64,000 bases of DNA, taken from NCBI GenBank assembly GCA_050184585.1, contig JBFXAF010000008.1, forward strand, positions 158,060-222,059, written 5' to 3'. The position numbers were made by a program, and so were the translations under genes. Positions 52,598-60,673 of this stretch are shown here, piece by piece (within the stretch, counting starts at the first letter, position 1; each line of letters opens with the position of its first letter). The notes beneath the pieces are model-generated. The model was not told the DNA's origin. It ran no database searches and was given only the letters and a program-made list of their open reading frames with translations. The stretch comes from JBFXAF01 sp050184585. GTDB taxonomy: Bacteria; Pseudomonadota; Alphaproteobacteria; Rhizobiales; Rhizobiaceae.

Positions 52598-53104
52598 ATG
52601 GGCTTCTTCACGAAGGACATCAAGACACTGGACGACCTGTTCGTGCACACGCTGCGCGACATCTACTACGCCGAGAAGCAGATCAAGAAGGCGCTTCCGG
52701 ACATGATCGACAAGGCGACGAACCCGATGCTGAAGGCGGGCTTCGAAAAGCATCTCAAGGAGACCGAGGGCCATATCGGCCGGGTGGAACAGGTGTTCGA
52801 GATGCATGGGGTGAAGGCGAAAGCCATCAACTGCCCGGCGATCGACGGCATCCTCAAGGAGGCTGACGAAGTCGCAGGCGAGGTCGACGACAAGCAAGTG
52901 CTGGATGCGGCGCTGATCGCCGCCGCCCAGGCGGTCGAACATTATGAGATGACCCGATACGGCACGCTGGTCGAATGGGCCAAGCAGCTCGGCCGGTCCG
53001 ACTGCGCCGCGGTTCTGAAGAAGAACCTCGACGAGGAGAGGGCGACCGACAAGAAGCTGACCGAACTCGCCGAGAGCAAGGTCAACCTGCAGGCCGCGGA
53101 GTAG
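52598..53104 (+). CDS. ferritin-like DUF892 (YciE/YciF) family protein
   Basis: 168 residues, AAGGGACAAGG ahead of ATG 52598. Four-helix ferritin-like bundle: LDDLFVHTLRDIYYAEKQIKKALP (helix A with metal ligand Glu), EKHLKETEGHIGRVEQVF (ExxH-type ligand), ALIAAAQAVEHYEMTRYGTL and KKNLDEERATDKKLTELA (ExxxD/E). YciE/YciF proteins respond to stress and may store iron or act on peroxides; the biochemical role is not settled. Convergent with the iron exporter mbfA, separated by a 13-bp hairpin. Confidence 0.92.
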   Translation: MGFFTKDIKTLDDLFVHTLRDIYYAEKQIKKALPDMIDKATNPMLKAGFEKHLKETEGHIGRVEQVFEMHGVKAKAINCPAIDGILKEADEVAGEVDDKQVLDAALIAAAQAVEHYEMTRYGTLVEWAKQLGRSDCAAVLKKNLDEERATDKKLTELAESKVNLQAAE

Positions 53105-53115
53105 GCCGATTCCGG

Positions 53116-53142
53116 GAGGGTGGGCGCGCCGCGCCCACCCTC
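53116..53142. terminator. bidirectional terminator between yciF-like gene and mbfA
   Basis: GAGGGTGGGCGCG (53116-53128), one base, then CGCGCCCACCCTC (53130-53142): a perfect 13-bp inverted repeat filling the gap between two convergent stop codons. Confidence 0.75.
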
Positions 53143-54126
53143 TCACGCGCTGCCGATGAGAATGCCTGCGGCGAAGACGAGTCCGCCGCCGAGCACGACC
53201 TGGAAGGCCGCCCTCAGGAAGGGGGTGTCCATGTAGCGGTTCTGGATGAAGGCGATCGCCCAGAGTTCAAGAAAGACGACCGCCGCCGCGACAATGGTCG
53301 CCGTCCAGAATTCAGGAATCAGGTAGGGCAACGCATGCCCGAGACCGCCGAGCGCGGTCATGAGGCCCGACGCGAGACCCCTCTTGACCGGCGATCCACG
53401 CCCGGAAAGTTTGCCGTCGTCGTGAGCCGCCTCGGTGAAGCCCATCGAGATTCCCGCGCCGACCGACGCCGAAAGGCCGACCAGGAAGGTCTGCCAAGTG
53501 TCGCCCGTGGCGAAGGCCGCAGCAAAGATCGGGGCGAGAGTCGAGACAGACCCGTCCATCAGCCCCGCCAGTCCGGGCTGCACATAGGTCAGGATGAACT
53601 GCCGACGTTCGGTTGCGGTTTCCTGCGCCCGGACATCGACGGGCGTGTGCTCGAGACCAAGCTGGCGCGCGAGCGATTCGTGCCCTCGTTCTGCGGCGGC
53701 AAGGTCCCCCAGGAGTTTCCGCGTCGATGCGTCGGTCGCCCGCTTGGTCGCCTCGACGTAGAAAAGCTCCGCCTGCCGCTCCATTTCTTCGGCGCTGGCC
53801 CTGACCCGGTCGATCCCGAGCGGGCGCACCAGCCAGTCCGGCTTGCGTTCGAAGTAGCCGCGCACATGTTCCCGTCGAATCAATGGGACGCGTTCGCCGA
53901 ATCGGGCGCGATGCCGCTCGACGAGGGCCGCACGATGCCGGTCCTCCTCCGCGGCCATCTGCTCGAAGACCTTGGCTGATTGGGGAAAGTGATCGGCCAG
54001 CCCGTCGGCGTAGGCGCGGTAGATACGGGCGTCATCCTCCTCCGACGAGATGGCAAGGGCCAGCATCTCCTGCTCCGTCAGGGAATCGAAGCTGCGACGG
54101 CCGAAGCCGAGGACGCGCGAAAGCAT
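53143..54126 (-). CDS. mbfA: membrane-bound ferritin / iron exporter MbfA
   Basis: 327 residues. N-terminal ferritin-like domain (to ~160) with metal-binding patterns SEEDDARIYRAYAD, AAEEDRHRAAL (E61..H64) and AAERGHESLARQLG. C-terminal VIT1/CCC1-type membrane domain: QPGLAGLMDGSVSTLAPIFAAAF, SVGAGISMGFTEAAHDDGKLSGRGSP and three further helices. In Bradyrhizobium and Agrobacterium MbfA exports iron and protects from peroxide, under Irr repression. Here a perfect ICE-type palindrome sits 16 bases upstream of the ATG. Same strand as the upstream ABC permease but with its own control site. Confidence 0.93.
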   Translation of the reverse strand: MLSRVLGFGRRSFDSLTEQEMLALAISSEEDDARIYRAYADGLADHFPQSAKVFEQMAAEEDRHRAALVERHRARFGERVPLIRREHVRGYFERKPDWLVRPLGIDRVRASAEEMERQAELFYVEATKRATDASTRKLLGDLAAAERGHESLARQLGLEHTPVDVRAQETATERRQFILTYVQPGLAGLMDGSVSTLAPIFAAAFATGDTWQTFLVGLSASVGAGISMGFTEAAHDDGKLSGRGSPVKRGLASGLMTALGGLGHALPYLIPEFWTATIVAAAVVFLELWAIAFIQNRYMDTPFLRAAFQVVLGGGLVFAAGILIGSA

Positions 54127-54141
54127 GAGTTGACCACTCTA

Positions 54142-54160
54142 GATTAGAACCGTTCTAATC
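54142..54160. promoter_or_regulatory. iron control element (Irr-type ICE) of mbfA
   Basis: GATTAGAACCGTTCTAATC: two perfect 9-base arms around one central base. It fits the ICE consensus TTTAGAA-N3-TTCTAAA bound by Irr in rhizobia and lies at -16 to -34 relative to the mbfA start. When iron is scarce Irr would repress; in excess iron mbfA would be expressed. Confidence 0.8.
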
Positions 54161-54190
54161 TATGCTTCTTTGCAACGATTGGGAAGGAAC

Positions 54191-55327
54191 TCAGTCGAGC
54201 GTGCGTCTGAAGCGCGCCAGCGCCACGACCGAGAAGAACACGACGAACCCCACCAGCCACCAGACCTCCGAGGCGATGGCCGGATAGCCGGCGCCCTTCA
54301 GCATCACGCCGCGAATGATTCTCAGGAAGTGGGTGAGCGGGAAGATCTCGCCGAACACCTGCGCCCAGTCCGGCATGCCGCGGTACGGGAACATGAAACC
54401 GGAGAGAAGCAGCGACGGCAGGAAGAAGAAGAAGGTCAGCTGCATCGCCTGCATCTGCGTGCGCGCCGCGGTCGAGATCGTGTAGCCGAGCAGCACCAGC
54501 GACAGGACGAAGATGAGGATGGCGGAGAGCAGCAACGGCATCGAGCCAACGAAGGGCACCCCGAACAGCAGCTTCGCGGTGGCGAGCACGACCGTCACCT
54601 GTACCGCCCCGACGACCAGATAGGGCAAAACCTTGCCGAGCATGATCTCGATGGGCGTCGCCGGCATCGCGAGCAGGTTCTCCATCGTGCCGCGCTCGGC
54701 CTCGCGCGTAAGCGCCATGGACGTCATCATCACCATGGTCATCTGCAGGATTACGCCGAGCAGTCCCGGCACGATGTTGTATTGCGATATCCCCTCCGGA
54801 TTGTAGCGTCGATGGACGATCACCTGCAGTTCGCCCGCCGCGCGCTCGGCGGCGATCGCTTCCTGGCCAAGTTCGCGCAGCAGGGCATTGGCGGCGACGG
54901 TGCCGAGCGTCGATATGGCTCCCGAGGCGACGGCGGGGTCCGTGGCGTCGGCCTCGATCAGAACCTGCGGCGCATCGCGGCGCACGACGCGGCGCGCAAA
55001 GTCCGACGGGATGGTGACGACGAAGGCGACGTCGCCCTTGGCCAGCAGCGCCTCGGCCTCCACCGCCGTCCTGGCGACATGATCGAAGCGGTAGTAGCCC
55101 GTCATCTGCAGCGCCGACACCATGGCGCGCGTGTATGGATCGTTGGCGGTGGTGACCAGCGCCGCGGGCAGGCTCTTCGGATCGTTGTTGATGGCGAAGC
55201 CGAAAAGCAGCAATTGCAACAGCGGCACGCCGAGCATCATGGCGAAGGTGATGCGGTCGCGCCGCATCTGGATGAATTCCTTCATCAGCAGCGCGCCGAG
55301 CCGCGCGAAGGAGAGGAGGCGGGTCAT
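54191..55327 (-). CDS. ABC transporter permease (ABC-2 type, YbhR/YhhJ-like)
   Basis: 378 residues. Cytoplasmic N-terminus LGALLMKEFIQMRRDRITFAMML, first helix GVPLLQLLLFGFAINN, a large periplasmic domain to ~residue 180, then five helices (MTMVMMTSMALTREAERGTMENLLAMP linking, VTVVLATAKLLFGVPF, ILIFVLSLVLLGYTIST, MQLTFFFFLPSLLLSGFMFPYRGMP, VWWLVGFVVFFSVVALARF). The ERGTMENLLAMP motif is typical of ABC-2 drug exporters. Its start overlaps the ATPase stop by 4 bases. Only one permease gene is present, where E. coli has YbhS and YbhR. Confidence 0.92.
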   Translation of the reverse strand: MTRLLSFARLGALLMKEFIQMRRDRITFAMMLGVPLLQLLLFGFAINNDPKSLPAALVTTANDPYTRAMVSALQMTGYYRFDHVARTAVEAEALLAKGDVAFVVTIPSDFARRVVRRDAPQVLIEADATDPAVASGAISTLGTVAANALLRELGQEAIAAERAAGELQVIVHRRYNPEGISQYNIVPGLLGVILQMTMVMMTSMALTREAERGTMENLLAMPATPIEIMLGKVLPYLVVGAVQVTVVLATAKLLFGVPFVGSMPLLLSAILIFVLSLVLLGYTISTAARTQMQAMQLTFFFFLPSLLLSGFMFPYRGMPDWAQVFGEIFPLTHFLRIIRGVMLKGAGYPAIASEVWWLVGFVVFFSVVALARFRRTLD

Positions 55328-56241
55328 TGCATGTTGTCCCGCGAGGCGCCCATGAACTGTATGAACACGTCCTCCAGGCTCGTCTCGCCGGGCGTCACGC
55401 TGGTGCCCGCGCGCCTGCCGAACGGAGCCAGCGCCTCCTCCAGCAAGGCGCGGTCCGATCCGACAACATGCAGCGTCGTGCCGAACGGGGCGACCTGTTC
55501 CACGCCCGGCTTGCCGGCCAGCGCCGCCTGCACTTCGTCGAGACGCGGCCCTGCAACGACGAAGGTCGTGAGCCCGGAGTTCCTCACCACTTCCGAGACC
55601 GTGCCGGTCGCCAGCATCCTGCCATAGGAGATGTAGCCGATGCGGTGGCAGCGCTCGGCCTCGTCCATGTAGTGGGTGGAGACGAGCACGGTCAGCCCGC
55701 CGCGCGCGAGGCGGTGGATCTCGTCCCAGAACTCGCGCCGCGCCTTGGGGTCGACGCCGGCGGTCGGTTCATCGAGCAGGAGCAGCTTCGGCTTGTGCAT
55801 GATGCAGGCGGCAAGTGCGAGGCGCTGCTTCCAGCCGCCCGACAGCGTGCCGGCGAGCTGCTTGCGCCGCGAGGTGAGCCCGAGGTCCTCCAGCGTGTCC
55901 GCCACATGCTGCGCCGCCGGGCGCAGGCGGTAGAGCCGGGCCACGAACATCAGGTTCTCCTCGATGGTCAGGTCCTCGTAGAAGGAGAATTTCTGGGTCA
56001 TGTACCCGACCTCGCGCTTGATCAGCGTCTGCTCGGTGAGGAGGTCGTGGCCCAGCACCTCGCCCTCGCCGGAGTCGGGCGTGAGCAGCCCGCACATGAT
56101 GCGGATGGTCGTCGTCTTGCCCGAGCCGTTGGGGCCGAGAAACCCGACGATCTCGCCTTCCTCGACGGTCATCGTCACGCGATCGACGACGGTCTTGTCG
56201 CCGAAGCGCTTGACGAGATTGCGCACCGCGATGGCGGCCAT
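55324..56241 (-). CDS. ABC transporter ATP-binding protein
   Basis: 305 residues from ATG 56241. Walker A FLGPNGSGKTTTIRIM, Q-loop GYMTQKFSFYEDLTIEENL, signature LSGGWKQRLALA, Walker B LLLLDEPTAGVDPKARREFWD and the H-loop VLVSTHYMDEAERC. The C-terminal ~75 residues (TFVVAGPRLDEVQAALAG) are the regulatory extension of drug-exporter ATPases. Single nucleotide-binding domain, unlike E. coli YbhF which has two. Spaced 5 bases from the membrane fusion gene; the longer frame to 56442 is not coding. Confidence 0.94.
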   Translation of the reverse strand: MAAIAVRNLVKRFGDKTVVDRVTMTVEEGEIVGFLGPNGSGKTTTIRIMCGLLTPDSGEGEVLGHDLLTEQTLIKREVGYMTQKFSFYEDLTIEENLMFVARLYRLRPAAQHVADTLEDLGLTSRRKQLAGTLSGGWKQRLALAACIMHKPKLLLLDEPTAGVDPKARREFWDEIHRLARGGLTVLVSTHYMDEAERCHRIGYISYGRMLATGTVSEVVRNSGLTTFVVAGPRLDEVQAALAGKPGVEQVAPFGTTLHVVGSDRALLEEALAPFGRRAGTSVTPGETSLEDVFIQFMGASRDNMQ

Positions 56242-56246
56242 CGGAA

Positions 56247-57197
56247 CTACTCGATTTCCGCCAGCGCCACGTCGACGATCTGTCCAGGCTGGAGCGACGT
56301 CGAACTCCCCTCCGGCCGTGCCTCCACGAGGTAGACGAGCTTCTGGCGCGTCTCCAGCGAATAGATGACGGGCGGCGTGAACTCGGGTTCGGAGGAGACA
56401 TAGCTGACGCGCGCCATGAGCCCGTCCGGGCAGCCGTCGCAATGCACGACGAGACGCCTCCCGAGCGCTATGGCGGCGAATTGAGGTTCGGGCACATACA
56501 GCCTGAGCTTCACCGCCCCGTCCGGGAGCAGCGACAGAACCGGTGCGGTCGGTCCGGCGAGATCGCCCGAAGAGCGGATCAGGTCGTCGATGCGACCCGC
56601 CGCCGGGGCCGTGATCGTTCGTTTGCCGAGCTTCCAGCGCGCCTGCTCGAGTGTTGCCCGGGCCTGGCCGACCTGGCCGCCGGCGGCCTTGATCGTCTCA
56701 TCTCGAGCCGGCAGCTTGGCGACCGCCAGATTCGCCTCGGCCTGACCAATCGCCGCCTGCGCCACCTCGACCTGGGTGGTCGCCTCATCCAGCTGCGCAC
56801 GGGTGGCGATGCCGCGCTCAAACAGGTCGGTGACGCGCGCCAGGACCCGGCGCGCCTCCTCGGCCTGCGCCGTCGCCGAACGCACCATCGCCTCCAGGAC
56901 CGCGATCTCCTCGGGACGCTTGCCCAGCTTGAGGTCGGCGAGCTGCGCTTCCGCCTGGGAGAGGGCCGCTTCGGCCTGCTGCACGGCGATCTCCGCGTCG
57001 GCCGTTTCCAGTGTCGCCACGGTGGAGCCGGCCACGACGCGCTCGCCGCGCGCGACCGAGACCGACCGCACCTCGGCCGTGTCGATCGGCGCGAGCAGGA
57101 CGTAGTCGCCCTCGACATAGCCGACGGCGAATGGGCCGGGCGCCGCGCAAGCGGAAAACAGCGCGGCGGCCAGCGGGACGGAGCAGAGAAGGCTCAT
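56247..57197 (-). CDS. HlyD family membrane fusion lipoprotein
   Basis: Periplasmic adaptor, 316 residues from ATG 57197, overlapping the regulator's stop by 4 bases. N-terminal lipobox in LFSACAAPGPF, so a lipoprotein rather than a transmembrane-anchored protein. Biotinyl-lipoyl half (YVEGDYVLLAPIDTAEVRSVSVARGERVVAG), an alpha-hairpin (~65-190: EIAVQQAEAALSQAEAQLADL, TATQAEEARR-like stretches) and the second half AAGRIDDLIRSSGDLAG. Resembles YbhG. Connects the permease to an outer-membrane channel for export. Confidence 0.92.
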   Translation of the reverse strand: MSLLCSVPLAAALFSACAAPGPFAVGYVEGDYVLLAPIDTAEVRSVSVARGERVVAGSTVATLETADAEIAVQQAEAALSQAEAQLADLKLGKRPEEIAVLEAMVRSATAQAEEARRVLARVTDLFERGIATRAQLDEATTQVEVAQAAIGQAEANLAVAKLPARDETIKAAGGQVGQARATLEQARWKLGKRTITAPAAGRIDDLIRSSGDLAGPTAPVLSLLPDGAVKLRLYVPEPQFAAIALGRRLVVHCDGCPDGLMARVSYVSSEPEFTPPVIYSLETRQKLVYLVEARPEGSSTSLQPGQIVDVALAEIE

Positions 57198-57865
57198 GGT
57201 TTCCCTCCACTTTGGGACAGGGCGGCATCGATGTTGGCGTGGACGACGGCGAGAATCTTCGCCGCTTCGTCGGGGCCGATCTCCGACCAGCCCATGCGAC
57301 GCAGCACCGCCTCTCGACCGATACGGAAGTAGACTGCCTGACCAATCATCGTGAACACGGCGATCTTGGTGTGTTCGGCTTCCGCCCGCTGCCCGGTGGC
57401 CATCGCCCACAGGCCGCAGAGCCGAGCATGCACGGGCAGGAAGACGCCGTCATAGATGGTGTCGAGCGCGTCCGTCGGATGCGCCATTTCGCGCAGGACG
57501 AACTGGACGATCTCGCCGGCTTCCGGCCGGGCGACCACGAAGCTCACGAGCCTTTCCGCCGCGAGGTGCAGCCTCGCCCTAGCTGCATTGGCGTCGACGG
57601 GCGCGGCTTCCGCGGCCAGCGCCTGCGAGGCCACGCCCTGCACCGTCTGGACGATGTAGGCCGCGCAGGCGGCGCGCAGGCCCTCCTTGCCGCCGAAGTG
57701 GTAGGCGATGGAGCCGATGTTGGCTCTCGCGGCCGCTGCGATCTCGCGGGTGGACGTTCCTTCGAATCCCTTCTGCCCGAAGAGCTTAAGCGAAGCGCGC
57801 ACGAGCGCACTGCGCGTCATTTCGGAGTTGCCGCTCTGGGCGGTCGGGTCGGGCGGCGTCGTCAT
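57194..57865 (-). CDS. TetR/AcrR family regulator, CecR (YbiH)-like
   Basis: 223 residues from ATG 57865 (AGGTGGGC upstream; a GTG six bases earlier is the alternative). HTH: TRSALVRASLKLFGQKGFEGTSTREIAAAARANIGSIAYHFGGKEGL. The C-terminal domain (VRPEAGEIVQFVLREMAHPTDALDTIYDGVFLPVH) is the DUF1956 ligand-binding domain of E. coli CecR, which controls ybhGFSR. The same partners lie downstream here: fusion protein, ATPase, permease. A 20-base palindrome 9 bases upstream of the start is its likely operator. Confidence 0.9.
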   Translation of the reverse strand: MTTPPDPTAQSGNSEMTRSALVRASLKLFGQKGFEGTSTREIAAAARANIGSIAYHFGGKEGLRAACAAYIVQTVQGVASQALAAEAAPVDANAARARLHLAAERLVSFVVARPEAGEIVQFVLREMAHPTDALDTIYDGVFLPVHARLCGLWAMATGQRAEAEHTKIAVFTMIGQAVYFRIGREAVLRRMGWSEIGPDEAAKILAVVHANIDAALSQSGGKP

Positions 57866-57874
57866 GCCCACCTA

Positions 57875-57894
57875 TTAATCAATCGAATGATTAA
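57875..57894. promoter_or_regulatory. palindromic operator upstream of the TetR efflux operon
   Basis: TTAATCAATCGAATGATTAA: perfect 7-base arms TTAATCA / TGATTAA around a 6-base centre, AT-rich in a GC-rich region, between the TetR gene (minus) and the CYTH gene (plus). Likely autoregulation of the TetR gene and its operon; the divergent CYTH gene starts 48 bases away and may be affected. Confidence 0.7.
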
Positions 57895-57942
57895 CGTCAA
57901 GCGAGCTTGCGCGCTCGCCGGTTGGCCGCTTTACTCCGCGCC

Positions 57943-58413
57943 ATGGCGAAGGAAGCGGAGCGCAAGTTCCTCGTCTCGCGCGGTGCGTGGAGGGAACGGG
58001 TGGAGCAGTCCACGCCGATGGTGCAGTTCTACCTCGCATCGGCCGCCGACCGCAGCGTTCGCGTGCGCATCAGGTCCGACACGGCTGTGCTGACGCTGAA
58101 GTTCGGCGCGTCCGCCCGCGTCCGCGACGAATTCGAGTATCCGATCCCGCTGGCCGATGGCCGGGACATGATGGCCCTTGCCGTCGGCCGACCGGTCGAG
58201 AAGACCCGACACATCGTGCGCCATCGCGGCCGCGCATTCGAGGTCGACGAGTTCTCCGGCGCCCTCGCCGGCCTGGTGGTCGCCGAACTCGAGACCGCCG
58301 ACGAAGTCGCCGACGCCGAACTGCCGGACTGGCTCGGGCGCGAAGTGACCGACGACCCCGCCTATCTGAATTCTTCGCTCGCACTGCGCGGCCGGCCGGG
58401 AGAGGCGCCGTGA
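57943..58413 (+). CDS. CYTH domain-containing protein
   Basis: 156 residues from ATG 57943 (MAKEAERKFLVSRGAW), with the ExExK-like start as E-R-K. Strand motifs VQFYLASAADRSVRVRIR, AVLTLKFGA, DEFEYPIPLADG, EKTRHIVRHRGRAFEVDEFSG and VVAELETADE form a triphosphate tunnel. CYTH proteins hydrolyse inorganic triphosphate or other polyphosphates. Its stop overlaps the CHAD gene start by 4 bases (GTGA). Confidence 0.92.
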   Translation: MAKEAERKFLVSRGAWRERVEQSTPMVQFYLASAADRSVRVRIRSDTAVLTLKFGASARVRDEFEYPIPLADGRDMMALAVGRPVEKTRHIVRHRGRAFEVDEFSGALAGLVVAELETADEVADAELPDWLGREVTDDPAYLNSSLALRGRPGEAP

Positions 58414-59354
58414 GCGCCCGGCTGGCCCCCGGCGAACCATTGGAAGCCGCCGCGCGCCGACTGCTCGCGGAGGAGATCGCGCCGATCGGCGAAGCGCTCG
58501 ATCTTGCCCGCACCGAACCGTCCGAAGGGGTTCACGAGGCCCGCAGGCGGTTCAAGCGTATCCGTGCGGTGCTTGGCCTGTTGCGCGCCGCCAACGAGGA
58601 CTTCTTCATCGTCGAGAACGCACGCTATCGCGATCTGTCCCGGACACTCGCCCCGGCGCGCGAAGCGGCGGCGCTCGTCGAGACCCTCGATCGGCTCGCC
58701 GAGGACGAGCCGGAGGCCGCCGAAGCACTGTCGGGCCTGCGCGAGCAGTTGACGGCGCGCAGGCCGAAAGGTGGCGACGCCCGCCTCGTCGTGGCGCTCG
58801 ACAACGCCCGCGCGTGGTGTGACGCGGGCGCGGTCGCCGCATCACGGTTTTCGCCGGCTCTCGACGCCCCCGGGGACGCGGACGTCGTTGCCGCGGGTGT
58901 CGCGAGGCCCTTGCGCCGGGCGTCGCGCGCGCTGGCGCGGTTGCGACGCCACGCGACGGCGGAGGATTTCCACGATATGCGCAAGGCGGTGAAGGCGCAT
59001 GCGGCGCACGTCTCCGTGCTCGCCGATCTGTGGCCCGGCGGCGCCAAAGAGCGCCGCAAACACGCCGGCCGGTTGAGCGACAGGCTGGGGGAGCTCAACG
59101 ACGTTCATGTGCTGCGCCACCTCGTCATGACCCGCTCCGAACCTCCAGGGGGACTTGCCGGCGCCGCGTGGCTGACGAAGCTCCTGGCCAGGGCGGAGAA
59201 GGCCAACGCGCGCGAGGCGCTGGCGATCGCCCGGAAGCTCTTCGACCAGAAACCGAGGATCGTCGGCGCGTCGTTGGCGGATGCGGTCCGGGCAGCCAGC
59301 CGACGGGCCGATGAGGCTGACCGTCTGGCAAACCGCCTTGCCGCGCTCGCCTGA
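58410..59354 (+). CDS. CHAD domain-containing protein
   Basis: 314 residues from GTG 58410, coupled by a 4-base overlap to the CYTH gene. Two helical-bundle halves each with conserved histidine patches: GVHEARRRFKRIRAVLGLLR and DFHDMRKAVKAHAAHVSVL, followed by RKHAGRLSDRLGELNDVHVL. CHAD domains bind polyphosphate. CYTH and CHAD are often fused in one protein (as in E. coli YgiF); here they are separate but translationally coupled, implying they act together on polyphosphate. Confidence 0.92.
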   Translation: MSARLAPGEPLEAAARRLLAEEIAPIGEALDLARTEPSEGVHEARRRFKRIRAVLGLLRAANEDFFIVENARYRDLSRTLAPAREAAALVETLDRLAEDEPEAAEALSGLREQLTARRPKGGDARLVVALDNARAWCDAGAVAASRFSPALDAPGDADVVAAGVARPLRRASRALARLRRHATAEDFHDMRKAVKAHAAHVSVLADLWPGGAKERRKHAGRLSDRLGELNDVHVLRHLVMTRSEPPGGLAGAAWLTKLLARAEKANAREALAIARKLFDQKPRIVGASLADAVRAASRRADEADRLANRLAALA

Positions 59355-59356
59355 GC

Positions 59357-60520
59357 CTATCGTGGGCTGAAACGCTCCGACAGCACGAGGTGCAGCAGGG
59401 CAGCCACCATGGCCGCTCCACCTGCGAAGCCCAGCGCGAGCAAGCCGAAGCGTTCCGCCACCACGGCGCTGATCGCCGAGCCGACGGCCGCGCCGACATA
59501 GATGCACGCCGCGTTGAGAGCTAGCACGACCGACTGTCGCTCGGGCGTCTGCCGCAGCAGGCGAGCCTGTTGCGGGACCATGAACGACCAGCCGAGCAGC
59601 GCCCACAGGAACATCGCCGCGGTGAGTACGGGCAGCGGCAGCGGAAGCAAGGAGAAGACGGGCGTGATGAATATCTGGGCCGTCGTCACCGTGACCATCG
59701 TGGTCCTCGATCCGTAGCGGTCGGTCATCCATCCCGCGGCCAGGCTGCCGAACACCGCCCCGGCGCCGTAGACCGCAAGCAGCATCGTGACGCCGTCGCG
59801 GCCGAAGCCCATCGATTGTTCGAGCAGGGGCGCGATGAACGTGTAGACGACATAGGCGGCGGCCGTGAACGTGGCGGTGAAGAGGACCGACAGCATGCTC
59901 CGCCAGTCGATGAGCGCCTGGCCGAGCGTCGCGAGGGAATTCGTCTGGAACGGCAGGCCTCGGGGCACCAGGGCGAGGCTGAGAAGCAGCGTGGCCGCGG
60001 CCAGCGCCGCGACGACGAGGAACACGGCCTGCCACCCGAACGTGTAACCCACGAAGCTGCCGACCGGCAGGCCGAGCGCCTGCGCCAGCGTCATGCCGAG
60101 AAACACGGCCGACAACGCCCTGCCGCGGTTCTCGGGCGGACTGGTCGTGAACGCGATGCTCGCCGCCACCGGGGTGAACAGGCCGGCGCCGACCGCCATC
60201 AGCACGCGCGCCGCGTACAGCACGGCGGCGTCGCGGACCAGGCCGGCGATCAGCGAGGCGACGAGAAAGATCGCCAGTCCGACAATGAGCACCGTGCGTC
60301 GCCCGACGGCCCCAGTAACCGAGATCAGAACCGGCGACAGGACGGCATAGGCCAGCGCGTAGACGGTCATCACCAATCCCGCTTCGGCCTTTGACAGGCC
60401 GAGATCGGTCGCGATGGGCGACAGCACCGCGATCACCACGAACGCGCCCATGCCGACGGCGAGGTTTCCGGCCGCCAGGGTGGCGATCAGGGCGCGATGG
60501 TTCGTCTGGGTCTGGGCCAT
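59357..60520 (-). CDS. MFS transporter
   Basis: 387 residues and about 12 predicted helices in two halves. The N-terminal half has LAVGMGAFVVIAVLSPIATDLG, LSKAEAGLVMTVYALAYAVLSPVL and the loop VTGAVGRRTVLIVGLAIF, similar to the sugar efflux/AraJ (DHA1) subgroup. The C-terminal half has GWMTDRYGSRTTMVTV (motif A-like) and FALLALGFAGGAAMVAALL. Substrate unknown. It is convergent with the CHAD gene (2 bases apart). Confidence 0.9.
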   Translation of the reverse strand: MAQTQTNHRALIATLAAGNLAVGMGAFVVIAVLSPIATDLGLSKAEAGLVMTVYALAYAVLSPVLISVTGAVGRRTVLIVGLAIFLVASLIAGLVRDAAVLYAARVLMAVGAGLFTPVAASIAFTTSPPENRGRALSAVFLGMTLAQALGLPVGSFVGYTFGWQAVFLVVAALAAATLLLSLALVPRGLPFQTNSLATLGQALIDWRSMLSVLFTATFTAAAYVVYTFIAPLLEQSMGFGRDGVTMLLAVYGAGAVFGSLAAGWMTDRYGSRTTMVTVTTAQIFITPVFSLLPLPLPVLTAAMFLWALLGWSFMVPQQARLLRQTPERQSVVLALNAACIYVGAAVGSAISAVVAERFGLLALGFAGGAAMVAALLHLVLSERFSPR

Positions 60521-60592
60521 CGCTTCGAGGCGTCGCTTCCGGTTGCGGAGACCATATAGGTTCCTGACCCAGCGACGGCAGCGGCGGCGGCG

Positions 60593-60604
60593 CCAAACGT
60601 TTGG
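60593..60604. promoter_or_regulatory. palindrome between the MFS and YiiX-like genes
   Basis: CCAAACGTTTGG, a perfect 12-base palindrome about 70 bases from each of two divergent starts (60520 and 60674). It could be an operator for either gene, but no regulator gene is adjacent. Confidence 0.3.
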
Positions 60605-60673
60605 GCCAGATGGCGCACTTCACCTTTGGCGAGGCCTCCGCCATAGTCCGCGCCGCGAAGGCGAAGGAACGGG

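Noticed and set aside
52360..52866. 168-codon frame overlapping the start of the ferritin-like gene
   Set aside because: It uses another frame over a clear DUF892 gene and lacks a ribosome site.
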